Assembly (NCBI RefSeq): GCF_025567305.1
Contig: NZ_JAOQJP010000003.1
Coordinates: 124,001-188,000 of the forward strand
Source: Lentihominibacter butyricus
Lineage (GTDB): Bacteria; Bacillota; Clostridia; Peptostreptococcales; Anaerovoracaceae
Length of the DNA stretch: 64,000 nt
Reading direction: 5' to 3'
Shown here piece by piece: positions 43,015-51,249 of the stretch; the first letter of the stretch is position 1; the number at the start of each line of letters is the position of its first letter. The notes beneath the pieces were generated by a model. That model was not told where the DNA came from. It did no database searches and worked only from the letters and a program-made list of their open reading frames with translations. The position numbers and the translations under genes were made by a program.

Positions 43015-43163
43015 CTACATATAACGACTTTTTTTAACCGTCTTGCTATCTTTATGTGATATGTTTGCAATCATTGATTTTAACATTTCTTCGGGTGGTA
43101 CATCTGTTATCTGAACAACACAATATATGCTTTTGTGCGTTTTTCACCATTTATACACGAAAC

Positions 43164-43198
43164 GAGCGACCCTCATCATGCAGGATCGCTCATTTTTA
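43164..43198 (+). terminator. Hairpin with T-run in the gap before the MGMT-like gene
   Basis: GAGCGAC-CCT pairs with AGG-ATCGCTC (one mismatch) and ATTTTTATT follows on the plus strand. No plus-strand gene lies upstream, so it may mainly serve the minus-strand MGMT/unknown gene pair, or end an unseen transcript. Confidence 0.55.
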
Positions 43199-43229
43199 TT
43201 GCTTTTGGTTTATTGCTTTCTGATTCTTT

Positions 43230-43541
43230 TTATTCTTCCCAGCGGCATTTCCTTATATCCACGTGGTGCTCGTCTTTCATAGGCACGCCTTCCATCATGA
43301 GCAGGCTCCTCTGCTCCGTCCAGCCCGGCACGAGCCTTCCCGCGTGATTCACGACGCGGTGGCACGGGTATTCACCGTACATGCCTGACACCGAGAGCGC
43401 CTTCCCGACAAGCCTGGCATTTTTCTCACGACCTATAAGCCGCGCTATCTGTCCGTATGTCGCAACGCATCCTTCCGGTATCTCCTCGACTACAGACAGT
43501 ATCTCATACAGAAGATCTTCATCAAGCTGCTTTTTCATCAC
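43230..43541 (-). CDS. MGMT-family DNA methyltransferase-like protein
   Basis: 103 residues, only the C-terminal active domain of O6-alkylguanine-DNA alkyltransferases. GCVATYGQIARLIG is the helix-turn-helix, and PCHRVV carries the acceptor Cys where the non-transferring ATL proteins have Trp. GLVGKALS- and GRLVPGW-type motifs are present in order. It could repair O6-alkylguanine or act as a damage flag. It overlaps the upstream unknown gene by 4 bases (coupled). Confidence 0.82.
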   Translation of the reverse strand: MMKKQLDEDLLYEILSVVEEIPEGCVATYGQIARLIGREKNARLVGKALSVSGMYGEYPCHRVVNHAGRLVPGWTEQRSLLMMEGVPMKDEHHVDIRKCRWEE

Positions 43542-44329
43542 GCAAGCTCCCTGTTCTCCTTCACCTGTCCGTAAACGAATCCGAGCAGCTTGACTACGTT
43601 GTCGGTAAATGCACTTTCGCCTTCCTTGTACGTATCGTTTTCAAGCGATCCCACTATCATCTCTGCCTTTTCAGCTGCGCCTGACTGCGCCATGTCCAGA
43701 GCGAACGGATCCTGATCTCTTATCGCTGCTATCGCTATGATACCGCATGCTGCGATATCGACTTTCAGCGCATGCTCGTCTGCAGTATTTCCTGATGAAA
43801 CAGCTTCATAACGGTCCTGCAGATCGTCGCAGAAAGCGATCCACTTGTCGCCGACCTCATCGAATGTCCTCGCTGCGATGCTGTCTCTGTATTCATCGCG
43901 GCACACCTTATGGTCGTGCTTAGGCAGCGATTTCCATGTAAAGTACTCGAGTATCGAATATACGCACACTTCGTGTATGCCGTACTCGATATTGTCAAGA
44001 CCCTCGAACGGCGGCACCTGGAAAAACTCCTCTATATCATCGTAAAGTCTCTTGAATATGTCATCCGCCTTGTTGCTTTTCATGAACTTCTCGAACTCCG
44101 CTTTCACGGATTCGGTCTCCTCCATGAGCAGGTCGACGTCATACAGCTTTTTCTCGTCATTTTTTATCATTTCATCGAAATACGCTCTGCACTTTTCCAC
44201 AGTCTCAGGCTTCAGCCCCTTCATCAGCTTGTCGAAATCGATGACTTCACCTGCTATCTGACCTCTGGTAAGCTCTCTTTTATCGCCCATGCAGATATTC
44301 CGCATTTCTATCGCAACTTCATAATCCAT
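43538..44329 (-). CDS. Protein of unknown function, acidic and helical
   Basis: 263 residues, soluble, rich in Asp/Glu and Lys, with no signal peptide or membrane segment. I do not recognise a family. Conserved-looking points are MRNICMGDKREL near the start, a tryptophan pair around WKSLPKHDHK, and an Ala-rich helix with CGIIAIAAIRDQDP near residue 205. It overlaps the MGMT-like gene by 4 bases, so a link to stress or DNA damage is possible but not shown. No clear ribosome site: CAGGAGGATC is about 12 bases before the ATG and is adequate. Confidence 0.6.
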   Translation of the reverse strand: MDYEVAIEMRNICMGDKRELTRGQIAGEVIDFDKLMKGLKPETVEKCRAYFDEMIKNDEKKLYDVDLLMEETESVKAEFEKFMKSNKADDIFKRLYDDIEEFFQVPPFEGLDNIEYGIHEVCVYSILEYFTWKSLPKHDHKVCRDEYRDSIAARTFDEVGDKWIAFCDDLQDRYEAVSSGNTADEHALKVDIAACGIIAIAAIRDQDPFALDMAQSGAAEKAEMIVGSLENDTYKEGESAFTDNVVKLLGFVYGQVKENRELA

Positions 44330-44382
44330 AAATCCGTCTGATCCTCCTGTTCCCGATATATAAAATCTCTACAGTTAATATA

Positions 44383-44853
44383 TCAAAAATACAGGCTGTC
44401 AGCAAGCAGCAAAAGCATGCAGGCGCCGGTGCCCAGGACTATGCTCAGCAGCGCCACATAAAACATCGTCTGCTCTTTTTCCTTCTCAGGCATGTCCAGC
44501 GTACAGTTGACTGCATATGTCTCGTCCATCATCGTATGTATCATGTAAAGCTTCCTGCGCCCCATCCTCCTGAAGTCATCAAGGAACGTCAGGCTGTAGA
44601 AGCTCTGCCTGCTGTTCATCAGAAACGCTGTCACCGCTATCGTCAACATCGACGCTCCGCTGCTCAGGAATGTGATAAGTACGAACTGGAACGCGCCTGT
44701 GTATACGGTCGCACTTATAAGAAGCGAGTAGTACCACGCCAGCCCGTGCTCCTCCATCGTTATTCCGTACGCCATGCTCACGAAGATATAGCTGCACATT
44801 ATCGGCAGCGATTTTATGAATGCAGTCTTTATCAGTTCACGCTTTCCGGTCAT
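44383..44853 (-). pseudogene. AzlC-type branched-chain amino acid exporter subunit, truncated
   Basis: 156 residues match the first two thirds of AzlC (about 230 normally): SMAYGITMEEHGLAWYY, YTGAFQFVLITFLSSGASML and FLMNSRQSFYSL, then MDETYAV. The frame stops right after the fourth helix (LLLLADSLYF) and the last helices are absent. The partner AzlD is also missing downstream. It overlaps the SGNH hydrolase by 4 bases (ATGA). A shortened functional variant cannot be excluded, but loss of the end together with AzlD argues for decay. Confidence 0.6.
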
Positions 44854-45509
44854 TGCCTTTTCTCTGTCCCTCCGTTTTGCGAAAATATCTCGAACACTTT
44901 TTTCGATACCGCATCAGCCAGATTCCTGTGTCCTTCAGCATCGAGATGCTCCTGGTCAACTGCGCTCGGTTTTGCGTAGTCGGATGCGGCCAGATACGAT
45001 ATGTCCCATTTGCCTGACAGTTCCCTGTAAGCCGAAGGAAGCGCTCTTGCCACCTTTACAGATTCTTTTCCGAATTCAGGGTCGAATTCTTCTCTCCATA
45101 CTTCATCTCCAAGCTCGATCGGTGACAGCAGGAGCACCTCGCAGTCTCCCGAGAAATCTCTGATCTGACCGAGCAGGGAATCTATCCCCGCCGATATCGA
45201 TGAAACCGTCGGATCATACACTGTTTTGCAGTCATTGGTGCCGAGCATCAGGATGACGAGATCCAGCGGTGCATGCGCCTCAAGCAGCACAGGCAGCAGT
45301 TCTGCGCCGGATCTGCCCGGACGGCTGACATCGTCAAAGACCGTCGTCCTGCCGCACAATCCTTCCTCCACCACCTGGAACCCGTCTCCTGAAAGTGCAT
45401 CCTGGAGACGACCTGTCCACCTCGTTTCCCAGTCATATCTGTTATCAGTTCCCGCTACGAGTCCCCATGTATTCGAATCGCCAAAGCAAAGTATCCTTTT
45501 CATTATCAT
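44850..45509 (-). CDS. SGNH/GDSL hydrolase family esterase
   Basis: 219 residues, no signal peptide, so cytosolic. Blocks I (CFGDSNTWG, nucleophile Ser), II (Gly in EEGLCGRTT), III (LMLGTNDC) and V (DQEHLDAEGH, Asp and His) are all present. This matches arylesterase-like SGNH enzymes of about 200-220 residues. It would cleave esters or acetyl groups from small molecules; the substrate is unknown. AAGGATACTT- and the ATG at 45509 give a weak site; MKRIL two codons later is an equal choice. Confidence 0.87.
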   Translation of the reverse strand: MIMKRILCFGDSNTWGLVAGTDNRYDWETRWTGRLQDALSGDGFQVVEEGLCGRTTVFDDVSRPGRSGAELLPVLLEAHAPLDLVILMLGTNDCKTVYDPTVSSISAGIDSLLGQIRDFSGDCEVLLLSPIELGDEVWREEFDPEFGKESVKVARALPSAYRELSGKWDISYLAASDYAKPSAVDQEHLDAEGHRNLADAVSKKVFEIFSQNGGTEKRQ

Positions 45510-45619
45510 CCACCGCCCTTTTTACTGTCATCAATATATCTTTTAACGCTGTTCCTACGATTTATGATAATGATATATTTTAATTCCTATTTTGTCAATA
45601 GGTTTATAGGGTTATATTG

Positions 45620-47116
45620 CTATTTCAGCAGCCCCTTGTCTGTTTTTTTCACGTGTCTGAACACTTCTTCGAATCTGTCGAGAGCTTCGTCTATGATCTC
45701 AGGTGTGTCTGCAAGCGATGTGTAAAGTCTGCTGCCCGCGAGCGTCACGATGCCGTTTGCCATGTAGGCAGCGCCCATCCTTTCCATGGAATCCTTTCTC
45801 ACATACATCATATCCTTGTGCTTCAGCAGTCCGATCGCGGATTTCAGGAAACACATCGACGAGAAGTCAAAGCTCATCGCACCCGTACATTCCAGGTGCA
45901 CGATAGAACCCTGATTGTATGCGACGAAAGGCAGGCTGTACTGACTTATTAGGGACTTGAGTCCGTCGCAGAGCCTGTCTCCCATCTGTCCTGCGACCTC
46001 GCACGCATTGGTCCTCTCGATCTCTTTTATCGTCGTATATCCTGCAAGGCACGAGAGCGGATTTGCAGCGAGCGTACCGCCTACATACGCCCTGTGCTTT
46101 CCTGTAGCCAGACCTGCAGCCATCAGCTCGGCATACTCGCGCTTGCCGCCGACGCCGCCTGCCGACGGATAACCGCCTGCGACGATCTTTCCGAAAACAG
46201 TCAGATCAGGCACGACGTCAAAGTATCCCTGCGCACCCGAAAGCGCCAGCCTGAATCCCGTCACTACCTCATCGAATATCAGCAGTGCCCCGTACTTGTC
46301 GCACAGCTCACGAACGCCCTTGTTATAATCCTTTGCGACCGGTCTCGTGCCGCTTTCCGGACCTGCCGGCTCGACGATAACGGCTGCAGTACCGCCTTTC
46401 AGCCTGTTGCGTTTCATCATCTTCCCGAGCATATCGAGGTCGTTCGGACGCACTTCATCAGTTCTCCTGTAAGCTCCCGGCGTTATCCCGTGTGACTCCA
46501 GCAGCGCGCGGCTTCCCGGGATCTTCAGCCCGTATACCATCTGATCCGACCAGCCGTGATAAGCTCCGCCGATCTTGATTATCCTCTTCTTGCCCGTCGC
46601 GATCCTCGCGATACGGAGTGCCGCCATCACCGACTCCGTTCCGGAGCCCAGCATACGGAACATTTCCACATTAGGCATATGCTTCGTTATCTCTTTCGCG
46701 ATCATCATCTCTGATTCGTGGAGCAGCCCGGTCACAGGTCCGCATGTATTGAGCAGCTCGATAACTTTCTCCCTTACCGCAGGGTAGTTGCTGCCCAGTA
46801 TCGTAGGACCGCCTGCCTGCAGAAAATCTATGTACCTGTTGCCGTCCTGGTCGTAAAGGTATGCGCCTTCCGTCTTCGCCATGCACATAGGGAACGGCTT
46901 GTTGAATGCGAGATTGTGCTGCACGCCTCCCGGTATGTATTTCTGCGACTCCTCGTATACCGCCTTCGATGCTTTGCACTTTTCATCGAAATATTTCATC
47001 ACGACATTGTCGTAATAATCATCGTCGACTTCCCATATCTCCTGACTCGTCAGTTCCTTTAGCTGTCTGTTTATCTCTGCAGGATCGTCCCATCTGCTCA
47101 CTCCGCAATTTTTCAT
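45620..47116 (-). CDS. Class III aminotransferase, glutamate-1-semialdehyde aminomutase-like
   Basis: 498 residues, about 60 longer than GSA aminomutase because of an N-terminal extension (residues 1-55). PLP features are GSGTESVMAALRIAR (about 158), GAYHGWSD, LLIFDEVVTGFR (about 278) and the lysine in TVFGKIVAGGYPSAG (about 305). HemL homologues outside heme clusters act on various amino-aldehydes or amino-acids. Neighbours are a class II aldolase and an FGGY kinase, not heme genes, so a catabolic transaminase or aminomutase is more likely. It starts 2 bases after GtrA ends. Confidence 0.83.
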   Translation of the reverse strand: MKNCGVSRWDDPAEINRQLKELTSQEIWEVDDDYYDNVVMKYFDEKCKASKAVYEESQKYIPGGVQHNLAFNKPFPMCMAKTEGAYLYDQDGNRYIDFLQAGGPTILGSNYPAVREKVIELLNTCGPVTGLLHESEMMIAKEITKHMPNVEMFRMLGSGTESVMAALRIARIATGKKRIIKIGGAYHGWSDQMVYGLKIPGSRALLESHGITPGAYRRTDEVRPNDLDMLGKMMKRNRLKGGTAAVIVEPAGPESGTRPVAKDYNKGVRELCDKYGALLIFDEVVTGFRLALSGAQGYFDVVPDLTVFGKIVAGGYPSAGGVGGKREYAELMAAGLATGKHRAYVGGTLAANPLSCLAGYTTIKEIERTNACEVAGQMGDRLCDGLKSLISQYSLPFVAYNQGSIVHLECTGAMSFDFSSMCFLKSAIGLLKHKDMMYVRKDSMERMGAAYMANGIVTLAGSRLYTSLADTPEIIDEALDRFEEVFRHVKKTDKGLLK

Positions 47117-47117
47117 T

Positions 47118-47561
47118 TTATTTTCTCTCCTTATACGCTTTTTTCTTTGCTATATCGTTCGTATCTATCGTTTTTCCGAAGACGACGAATCTGTCGTACA
47201 GATATTCTGTCGTTATGTTCATCAGCATGTTCAGCCCCGTGACAAGATACTCGTTCCACCCGAGGTCTTCTGCCAGATAATTGCCTAGTATCGTGGTGAC
47301 AGGTGTGAACACACAGTAGAATGCCAGTATCTTCATCATCGCCAGCGGAACGTTATTAGCCGATTTGAATGTGAATTTCCTGTTCAGCGTGAAGTTCCAG
47401 AGCACCGACAGCACGAGTGCTATCAGGTAGCGTGGCCAGTACTGCCAGTCTGTAAGCTGTGTCAGCAATGTGAACGACACGATCTCTATGATCCCCGCCG
47501 ACACTGAAAACAGTACGAATTTTATAACTCTCAGTATTTCTTTTCTTTTTTCAGATATCAT
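47118..47561 (-). CDS. GtrA family membrane protein
   Basis: 147 residues and four membrane helices. FVLFSVSAGIIEIVSFTLLTQ at the start and NFTLNRKFTFKS near residue 60 are the GtrA signature. GtrA proteins flip lipid-linked sugars or assist surface glycosylation. It overlaps the aldolase gene by 4 bases and is 1 base before the aminotransferase, so it is a true operon member, which is odd for a catabolic operon. Confidence 0.85.
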   Translation of the reverse strand: MISEKRKEILRVIKFVLFSVSAGIIEIVSFTLLTQLTDWQYWPRYLIALVLSVLWNFTLNRKFTFKSANNVPLAMMKILAFYCVFTPVTTILGNYLAEDLGWNEYLVTGLNMLMNITTEYLYDRFVVFGKTIDTNDIAKKKAYKERK

Positions 47562-48547
47562 GATCTCTCCCGGTCTTTCTGCTTGGAATATTTATGCTTG
47601 TATACGAAGTTCATCAGCGCCACATCGACAACTCCGATCTTTTTGACTCTGCCTGACGCCAGTGTGTGCACCGCGCACAGGCACGACTTGTCGACCAGCA
47701 GCTTCAGTGCCTCCAGATCGTCCGCCGTTTCGGCTCTGACTGCTGCGCCAGTTCCTTTTATCAGCACGGCCGGATACTTATTCAGCAGATCTTCCGCTTC
47801 ACTCGCAGTGCCTGCTGCAGGTATCTTCCTGCCTATCATCTGCGCCATATCGTCTACCTGCGCATATACGGGAGTTCCTGCGTCAGCGCAGATCCTTACA
47901 GCATCGGTGCTGAAAACGTCTGTATACCCGGACATCTTCTTAACCTGCACTGCCGCCCCGGCAGCCGCGCTCTGCGCCTTTCCATCAAAGCCTCTGATAT
48001 TCCTCCTGCAGATATTTTCAAGAAGCACCGCGCGCTCCATAGCCTCATCACGGTCACGTCCGCATATCAGTACGCCGTGATGTATCATGAATACTGTCTG
48101 TATTCCCTGTTTCAGCACATCCGCTACCGCGTTCGTCAGCTTCTTCATTCCGGGCAGTCCGTATGCAGCGAGACCGATCCCGCCGAGCTTTTCGCGTTCT
48201 TCGTCTGTGATGTCCAGATCTTCCAGCCCTGTCAGCCCTATCGCGGTCGCATATTTCTGATGTGTGTGTATCACGAACTCCGTTTCCGGGAAACAGTTGT
48301 ACGCTGCGATGTGCACGCCGCGCTCTCCCGAAGGCTTGTGCTTTCCTTCCCATTCCTCCGTCTCTGTATCGAGCACGACTATATCGTCTTCCCGAGTCTG
48401 CATGTAGTCGAGCCCGCTCGGTGTTATCAGGCAGTGGCTGCTGTCGAGCCTGCAGCTTATATTGCCCCACGTCCTCGCAACCAGTTCCTCCTGAAGAAGT
48501 TCTTTTCCGGTCGCCACAAGCAGCGCCCTTTTTTCTTTTTCATCCAT
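47558..48547 (-). CDS. Class II aldolase/adducin family protein with second degenerate domain
   Basis: 329 residues, compared with about 215 in single-domain enzymes. Residues 1-210 are the catalytic domain: TWGNISCRL, VIHTHQKYATAIG (metal-binding His pair) and FMIHHGVLICGRD. The rest (about 225-315) repeats the strand-helix end of the fold (PAVLIKGTGAAVRAET) without the metal histidines. Typical reactions are cleavage of ribulose-, fuculose- or similar 1-phosphates. It follows the FGGY kinase by 14 bases, matching phosphorylate-then-cleave logic. Confidence 0.83.
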   Translation of the reverse strand: MDEKEKRALLVATGKELLQEELVARTWGNISCRLDSSHCLITPSGLDYMQTREDDIVVLDTETEEWEGKHKPSGERGVHIAAYNCFPETEFVIHTHQKYATAIGLTGLEDLDITDEEREKLGGIGLAAYGLPGMKKLTNAVADVLKQGIQTVFMIHHGVLICGRDRDEAMERAVLLENICRRNIRGFDGKAQSAAAGAAVQVKKMSGYTDVFSTDAVRICADAGTPVYAQVDDMAQMIGRKIPAAGTASEAEDLLNKYPAVLIKGTGAAVRAETADDLEALKLLVDKSCLCAVHTLASGRVKKIGVVDVALMNFVYKHKYSKQKDRERS

Positions 48548-48561
48548 TCCGTTGTTCTCCT

Positions 48562-50163
48562 TTATTCATGTACCGTATTCAGCATAGCGAAGTTCTTTTT
48601 GTTGTTCCTGTAAAGCTGCACGAATACGCTGTAATTGCGGTCATAGACTTTCCCGGCGTCAGGATCCGGCACGAACCTGTCCTTTACAGGGACCAGTCTG
48701 TCTATATCGTCAAAACCGCCGATCACACCGCTGCCCACAGCTACCAGCAGCGCCGCCCCCGTCGATCCCGTGTCTTTCGTGTTTTCCACGGTCTCGACGG
48801 TCCTGCCCGTTATATCCGCGAGCATCTGACATGTCACATCCGAAAGTGCACCGCCGCCGACGAATCTCAGCGTATCGGATGTCTGCACTTTTCTGCTCTC
48901 GCACTCGAGCATCCATCGCAGATGATAGCATATGCCCTCGAGCACTGCCCTTATCATCTCGGTCTTTCCAGTCTCGATCCTAATGTTGAAGAACATCCCC
49001 GCCGCATTCGGATCTTCGAACGGACATCTGTTGCCGTGCAGCCATGGTGTGAATATCACCCCGCCGGCTCCCGGCGGCACCTTTGCGACCGTATCCGACA
49101 GATAGTCATAAAGGCTCTCGTAAAGAGACTCCCGGCTTTCCGCGACATCGGTCTTCTGCATATACACGCCTATCTCGTCTAGCGCCAGATGCTCCTTGAC
49201 CCACTGGAAACACTTGCCTGCGGTCTCCATCTCTGCGAAGTAGTTGTACTTCCCGCTCTGCGCGCCTACGATCCCTGCTATCATCGAGACGATGTCGACC
49301 TTCTGTCTGTCTATCACCGTGCCTACCCATCCGGACGTCCCGGAGTAGATATGTGTCGCGCCGGTCCTGGTACAGCCCGCACCTACGCCGATCAGCGTCG
49401 CATCGCCGCCTCCGCCGTAAACCGCCGTTCCCGGCGCAAGTCCCAGCTCCGACGCCGCTTTTTCCGTCAGACCGCCCGCCACATCCGTGCACTCTATGAT
49501 CTCGGGAAGATGTTCCGGCTCCACGCCGTACATCCTGCAGAGGCTTTCATTCCAGCCTTCTCGCCCTTTTCTCGTATCGTACAGAAACGTCGCATACGCG
49601 GAATCTCTCGTCATCACGAACCTGTCCGTGCACCTGGCGATCAGATACTCTTTGACATCAAGCCACTTGTGCGCTTTTGCAAAGATCTCCGGCTCGTTCT
49701 TCTGGACCCACTTGTATTTCCACACCGGATCTTTTACGCTCGTCGACGCCGCGTGCGTGATCTTCAGACTCTTCAGCAGCTTGAAGACGTTGACGCCTGC
49801 GATCCTGATGCCGTGGCTCTGACATTCCTTCATTTCCCTTACGGCTCGCTGATCCATGTAGCTCATCGGCCGTCTCAGCGCCCTGCCTTCCCGGTCGACC
49901 AGCACCATTCCCTGCATCTGCGAACAGAACGATATCCCGTCTATCATATCCGGGGTCACATCGGTTTCTGACATTATCTCCTTCGTGGTGCTGCACATGG
50001 CCTCCCACCACTGGTCCGCATCCTGTTCGGCACCGCCGTTTTCCAGTATGTAAAGATCATAGTCGCTGTATGTGCCTGCTATCATCTCTATCGTTTCACC
50101 TATGGAAAACAGGCAGGTCTTGAGCCCTGTCGTGCCTATATCATATGCGATAACATAAAGCAT
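48562..50163 (-). CDS. FGGY family carbohydrate kinase
   Basis: 533 residues with two actin-like halves. IAYDIGTTGLKTCLFS is the first phosphate loop. GGGGDATLIGVGAGCT and FVGGGALSDVTCQML in the C-terminal half complete the ATP site. It resembles xylulokinase/gluconokinase relatives and would phosphorylate a sugar, polyol or sugar acid. It is the first gene of the operon kinase-aldolase-GtrA-aminotransferase. The TetR gene upstream on the same strand is the obvious regulator. Confidence 0.88.
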   Translation of the reverse strand: MLYVIAYDIGTTGLKTCLFSIGETIEMIAGTYSDYDLYILENGGAEQDADQWWEAMCSTTKEIMSETDVTPDMIDGISFCSQMQGMVLVDREGRALRRPMSYMDQRAVREMKECQSHGIRIAGVNVFKLLKSLKITHAASTSVKDPVWKYKWVQKNEPEIFAKAHKWLDVKEYLIARCTDRFVMTRDSAYATFLYDTRKGREGWNESLCRMYGVEPEHLPEIIECTDVAGGLTEKAASELGLAPGTAVYGGGGDATLIGVGAGCTRTGATHIYSGTSGWVGTVIDRQKVDIVSMIAGIVGAQSGKYNYFAEMETAGKCFQWVKEHLALDEIGVYMQKTDVAESRESLYESLYDYLSDTVAKVPPGAGGVIFTPWLHGNRCPFEDPNAAGMFFNIRIETGKTEMIRAVLEGICYHLRWMLECESRKVQTSDTLRFVGGGALSDVTCQMLADITGRTVETVENTKDTGSTGAALLVAVGSGVIGGFDDIDRLVPVKDRFVPDPDAGKVYDRNYSVFVQLYRNNKKNFAMLNTVHE

Positions 50164-50231
50164 TTTCTCCTCCTTCTCCGTTATCTGCAGTTGTCTGTGA
50201 TAGTACGTCTCTGTCTGTAATTATATGCCGG

Positions 50232-50280
50232 CCGGCTGTGTCTGTTATACCGGCTGTGTCTGCTATACCGACTGTCTCGG
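50232..50280. repeat. Two and a half tandem 18-bp repeats
   Basis: CCGGCTGTGTCTGTTATA, the same with one change, and a diverged partial copy lie between the TetR gene and the FGGY kinase. They may be a slippage product or tandem operator; each contains a TATA-like end. Confidence 0.45.
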
Positions 50281-50289
50281 CTGCACCTG

Positions 50290-50922
50290 CTATGTTGTCT
50301 GCACCCGCAGCGCGCCCTCGATGAACTGGATCAGGCTCTCCGCCATCTCTTCGTCGTCCTCTGACGAGCTGCCGCAGAATATCTTCATGCGCTCCCTGTA
50401 GTAGTCGCAGCTGTATGAAAACTGCATCATCATGAGCATGTTGTCGAAAAAGAATGCAAGGATCCCGGGATCCGTGTCATTCCCTATCACACCGTTCTCC
50501 TGGGCGCTTTTTATGGCATTTCTGTAAATGTCCGCGGATCGCTTTTCTATCTTTTCCACGATGTCCTCTGCGTATTTCTTGCAGCCGCCCGACATTATCT
50601 CATGGTACATCGCATTGTAGTTCGCGTGCAGCTTCGAATTCCTTATCAGCGCGTATACGATCTTCCTTATGTATTCGCTGATGTCAGACGACCCTCCGGC
50701 CGCCTCCTCCAGCACCTTGTCCAGCAGCTCCAGACTGTGGTTGACGCAGTGCAGGAAAAAACTGTCCTTGTCGCTGAAATACTTGTATATGACGCCCACG
50801 CTCACGCCTGATCGTTTCGCGATCTCGTTCATACCGGCGCCCCTGAGGCCTTTCTCCACGAACACATCGATCCCGCTCTCAAGTATCGCCTCTATCGTTT
50901 TTTCATCAAGTTTCTTGTACAT
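50290..50922 (-). CDS. TetR/AcrR family transcriptional regulator
   Basis: 210 residues. The N-terminal helix-turn-helix is clear (GMNEIAKRSGVSVGVIYKYF, residues about 29-48). The C-terminal ligand domain is diverged, as usual. It precedes the FGGY kinase operon by 126 bases on the same strand and is downstream of a decayed P-type ATPase and an ABC exporter. It could control either; I favour the catabolic operon because the intervening gap carries tandem repeats. Confidence 0.88.
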   Translation of the reverse strand: MYKKLDEKTIEAILESGIDVFVEKGLRGAGMNEIAKRSGVSVGVIYKYFSDKDSFFLHCVNHSLELLDKVLEEAAGGSSDISEYIRKIVYALIRNSKLHANYNAMYHEIMSGGCKKYAEDIVEKIEKRSADIYRNAIKSAQENGVIGNDTDPGILAFFFDNMLMMMQFSYSCDYYRERMKIFCGSSSEDDEEMAESLIQFIEGALRVQTT

Positions 50923-51035
50923 TTTGCTGTTCCTTCTTTTTCGTGACGTGAATATTCGTTCACAAGATAATTATATTATATCCCTCTGGCTGCATTTTGC
51001 AATACTGCCGCAGAAAAAAGCGTGCGCTTTTGCAC

Positions 51036-51070
51036 GAAAAAACAGACGCCTCACTGCGAGAAACGTCTGT
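51036..51070 (-). terminator. Terminator after the ABC-2 exporter and ATPase remnant
   Basis: ACAGACG (51042-51048) pairs with CGTCTGT (51064-51070), and six T follow on the minus strand. Confidence 0.75.
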
Positions 51071-51097
51071 CTCATATATTCCCTGATGCGGTTTATC

Positions 51098-51249
51098 TTA
51101 TTTTTTCTTCCAGCGCAGGAGCAGTGCCGAATTTATGATGACCATTATGGATCCGGCATTGTGCACGAGGGCTCCCACTACAGGGTTCAGTATACCCGTG
51201 ATCGCAAGTATTATCGCTACGAAGTTGAGTGCCATGGAAAAGCTCAGTG
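51098..51249 (-). pseudogene. Heavy-metal P1B-type ATPase, last ~50 codons only
   Basis: The frame ending at 51098 reads ETLSFSMALNF, AITGILNPVVGALVHNAGS and INSALLLRWKKK, which is the highly characteristic C-terminal helix pair of zinc/cadmium P-type ATPases. Upstream, the frame meets a stop inside the end of the ABC permease gene. Everything else of the roughly 620-residue pump is gone. The junction lies within 10 bases of the permease stop codon, so a deletion fused the two regions. Confidence 0.85.

Noticed and set aside
43230..43541. ATL-type (Trp in place of Cys) alkyltransferase-like protein
   Set aside because: The motif is PCHRV, so the acceptor cysteine is present.
50940..51036. 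Hairpin CGTGC-GCTTTT-GCACG as an extra gene or sRNA
   Set aside because: It is short, lacks a promoter and lies next to a better terminator; probably no separate function.
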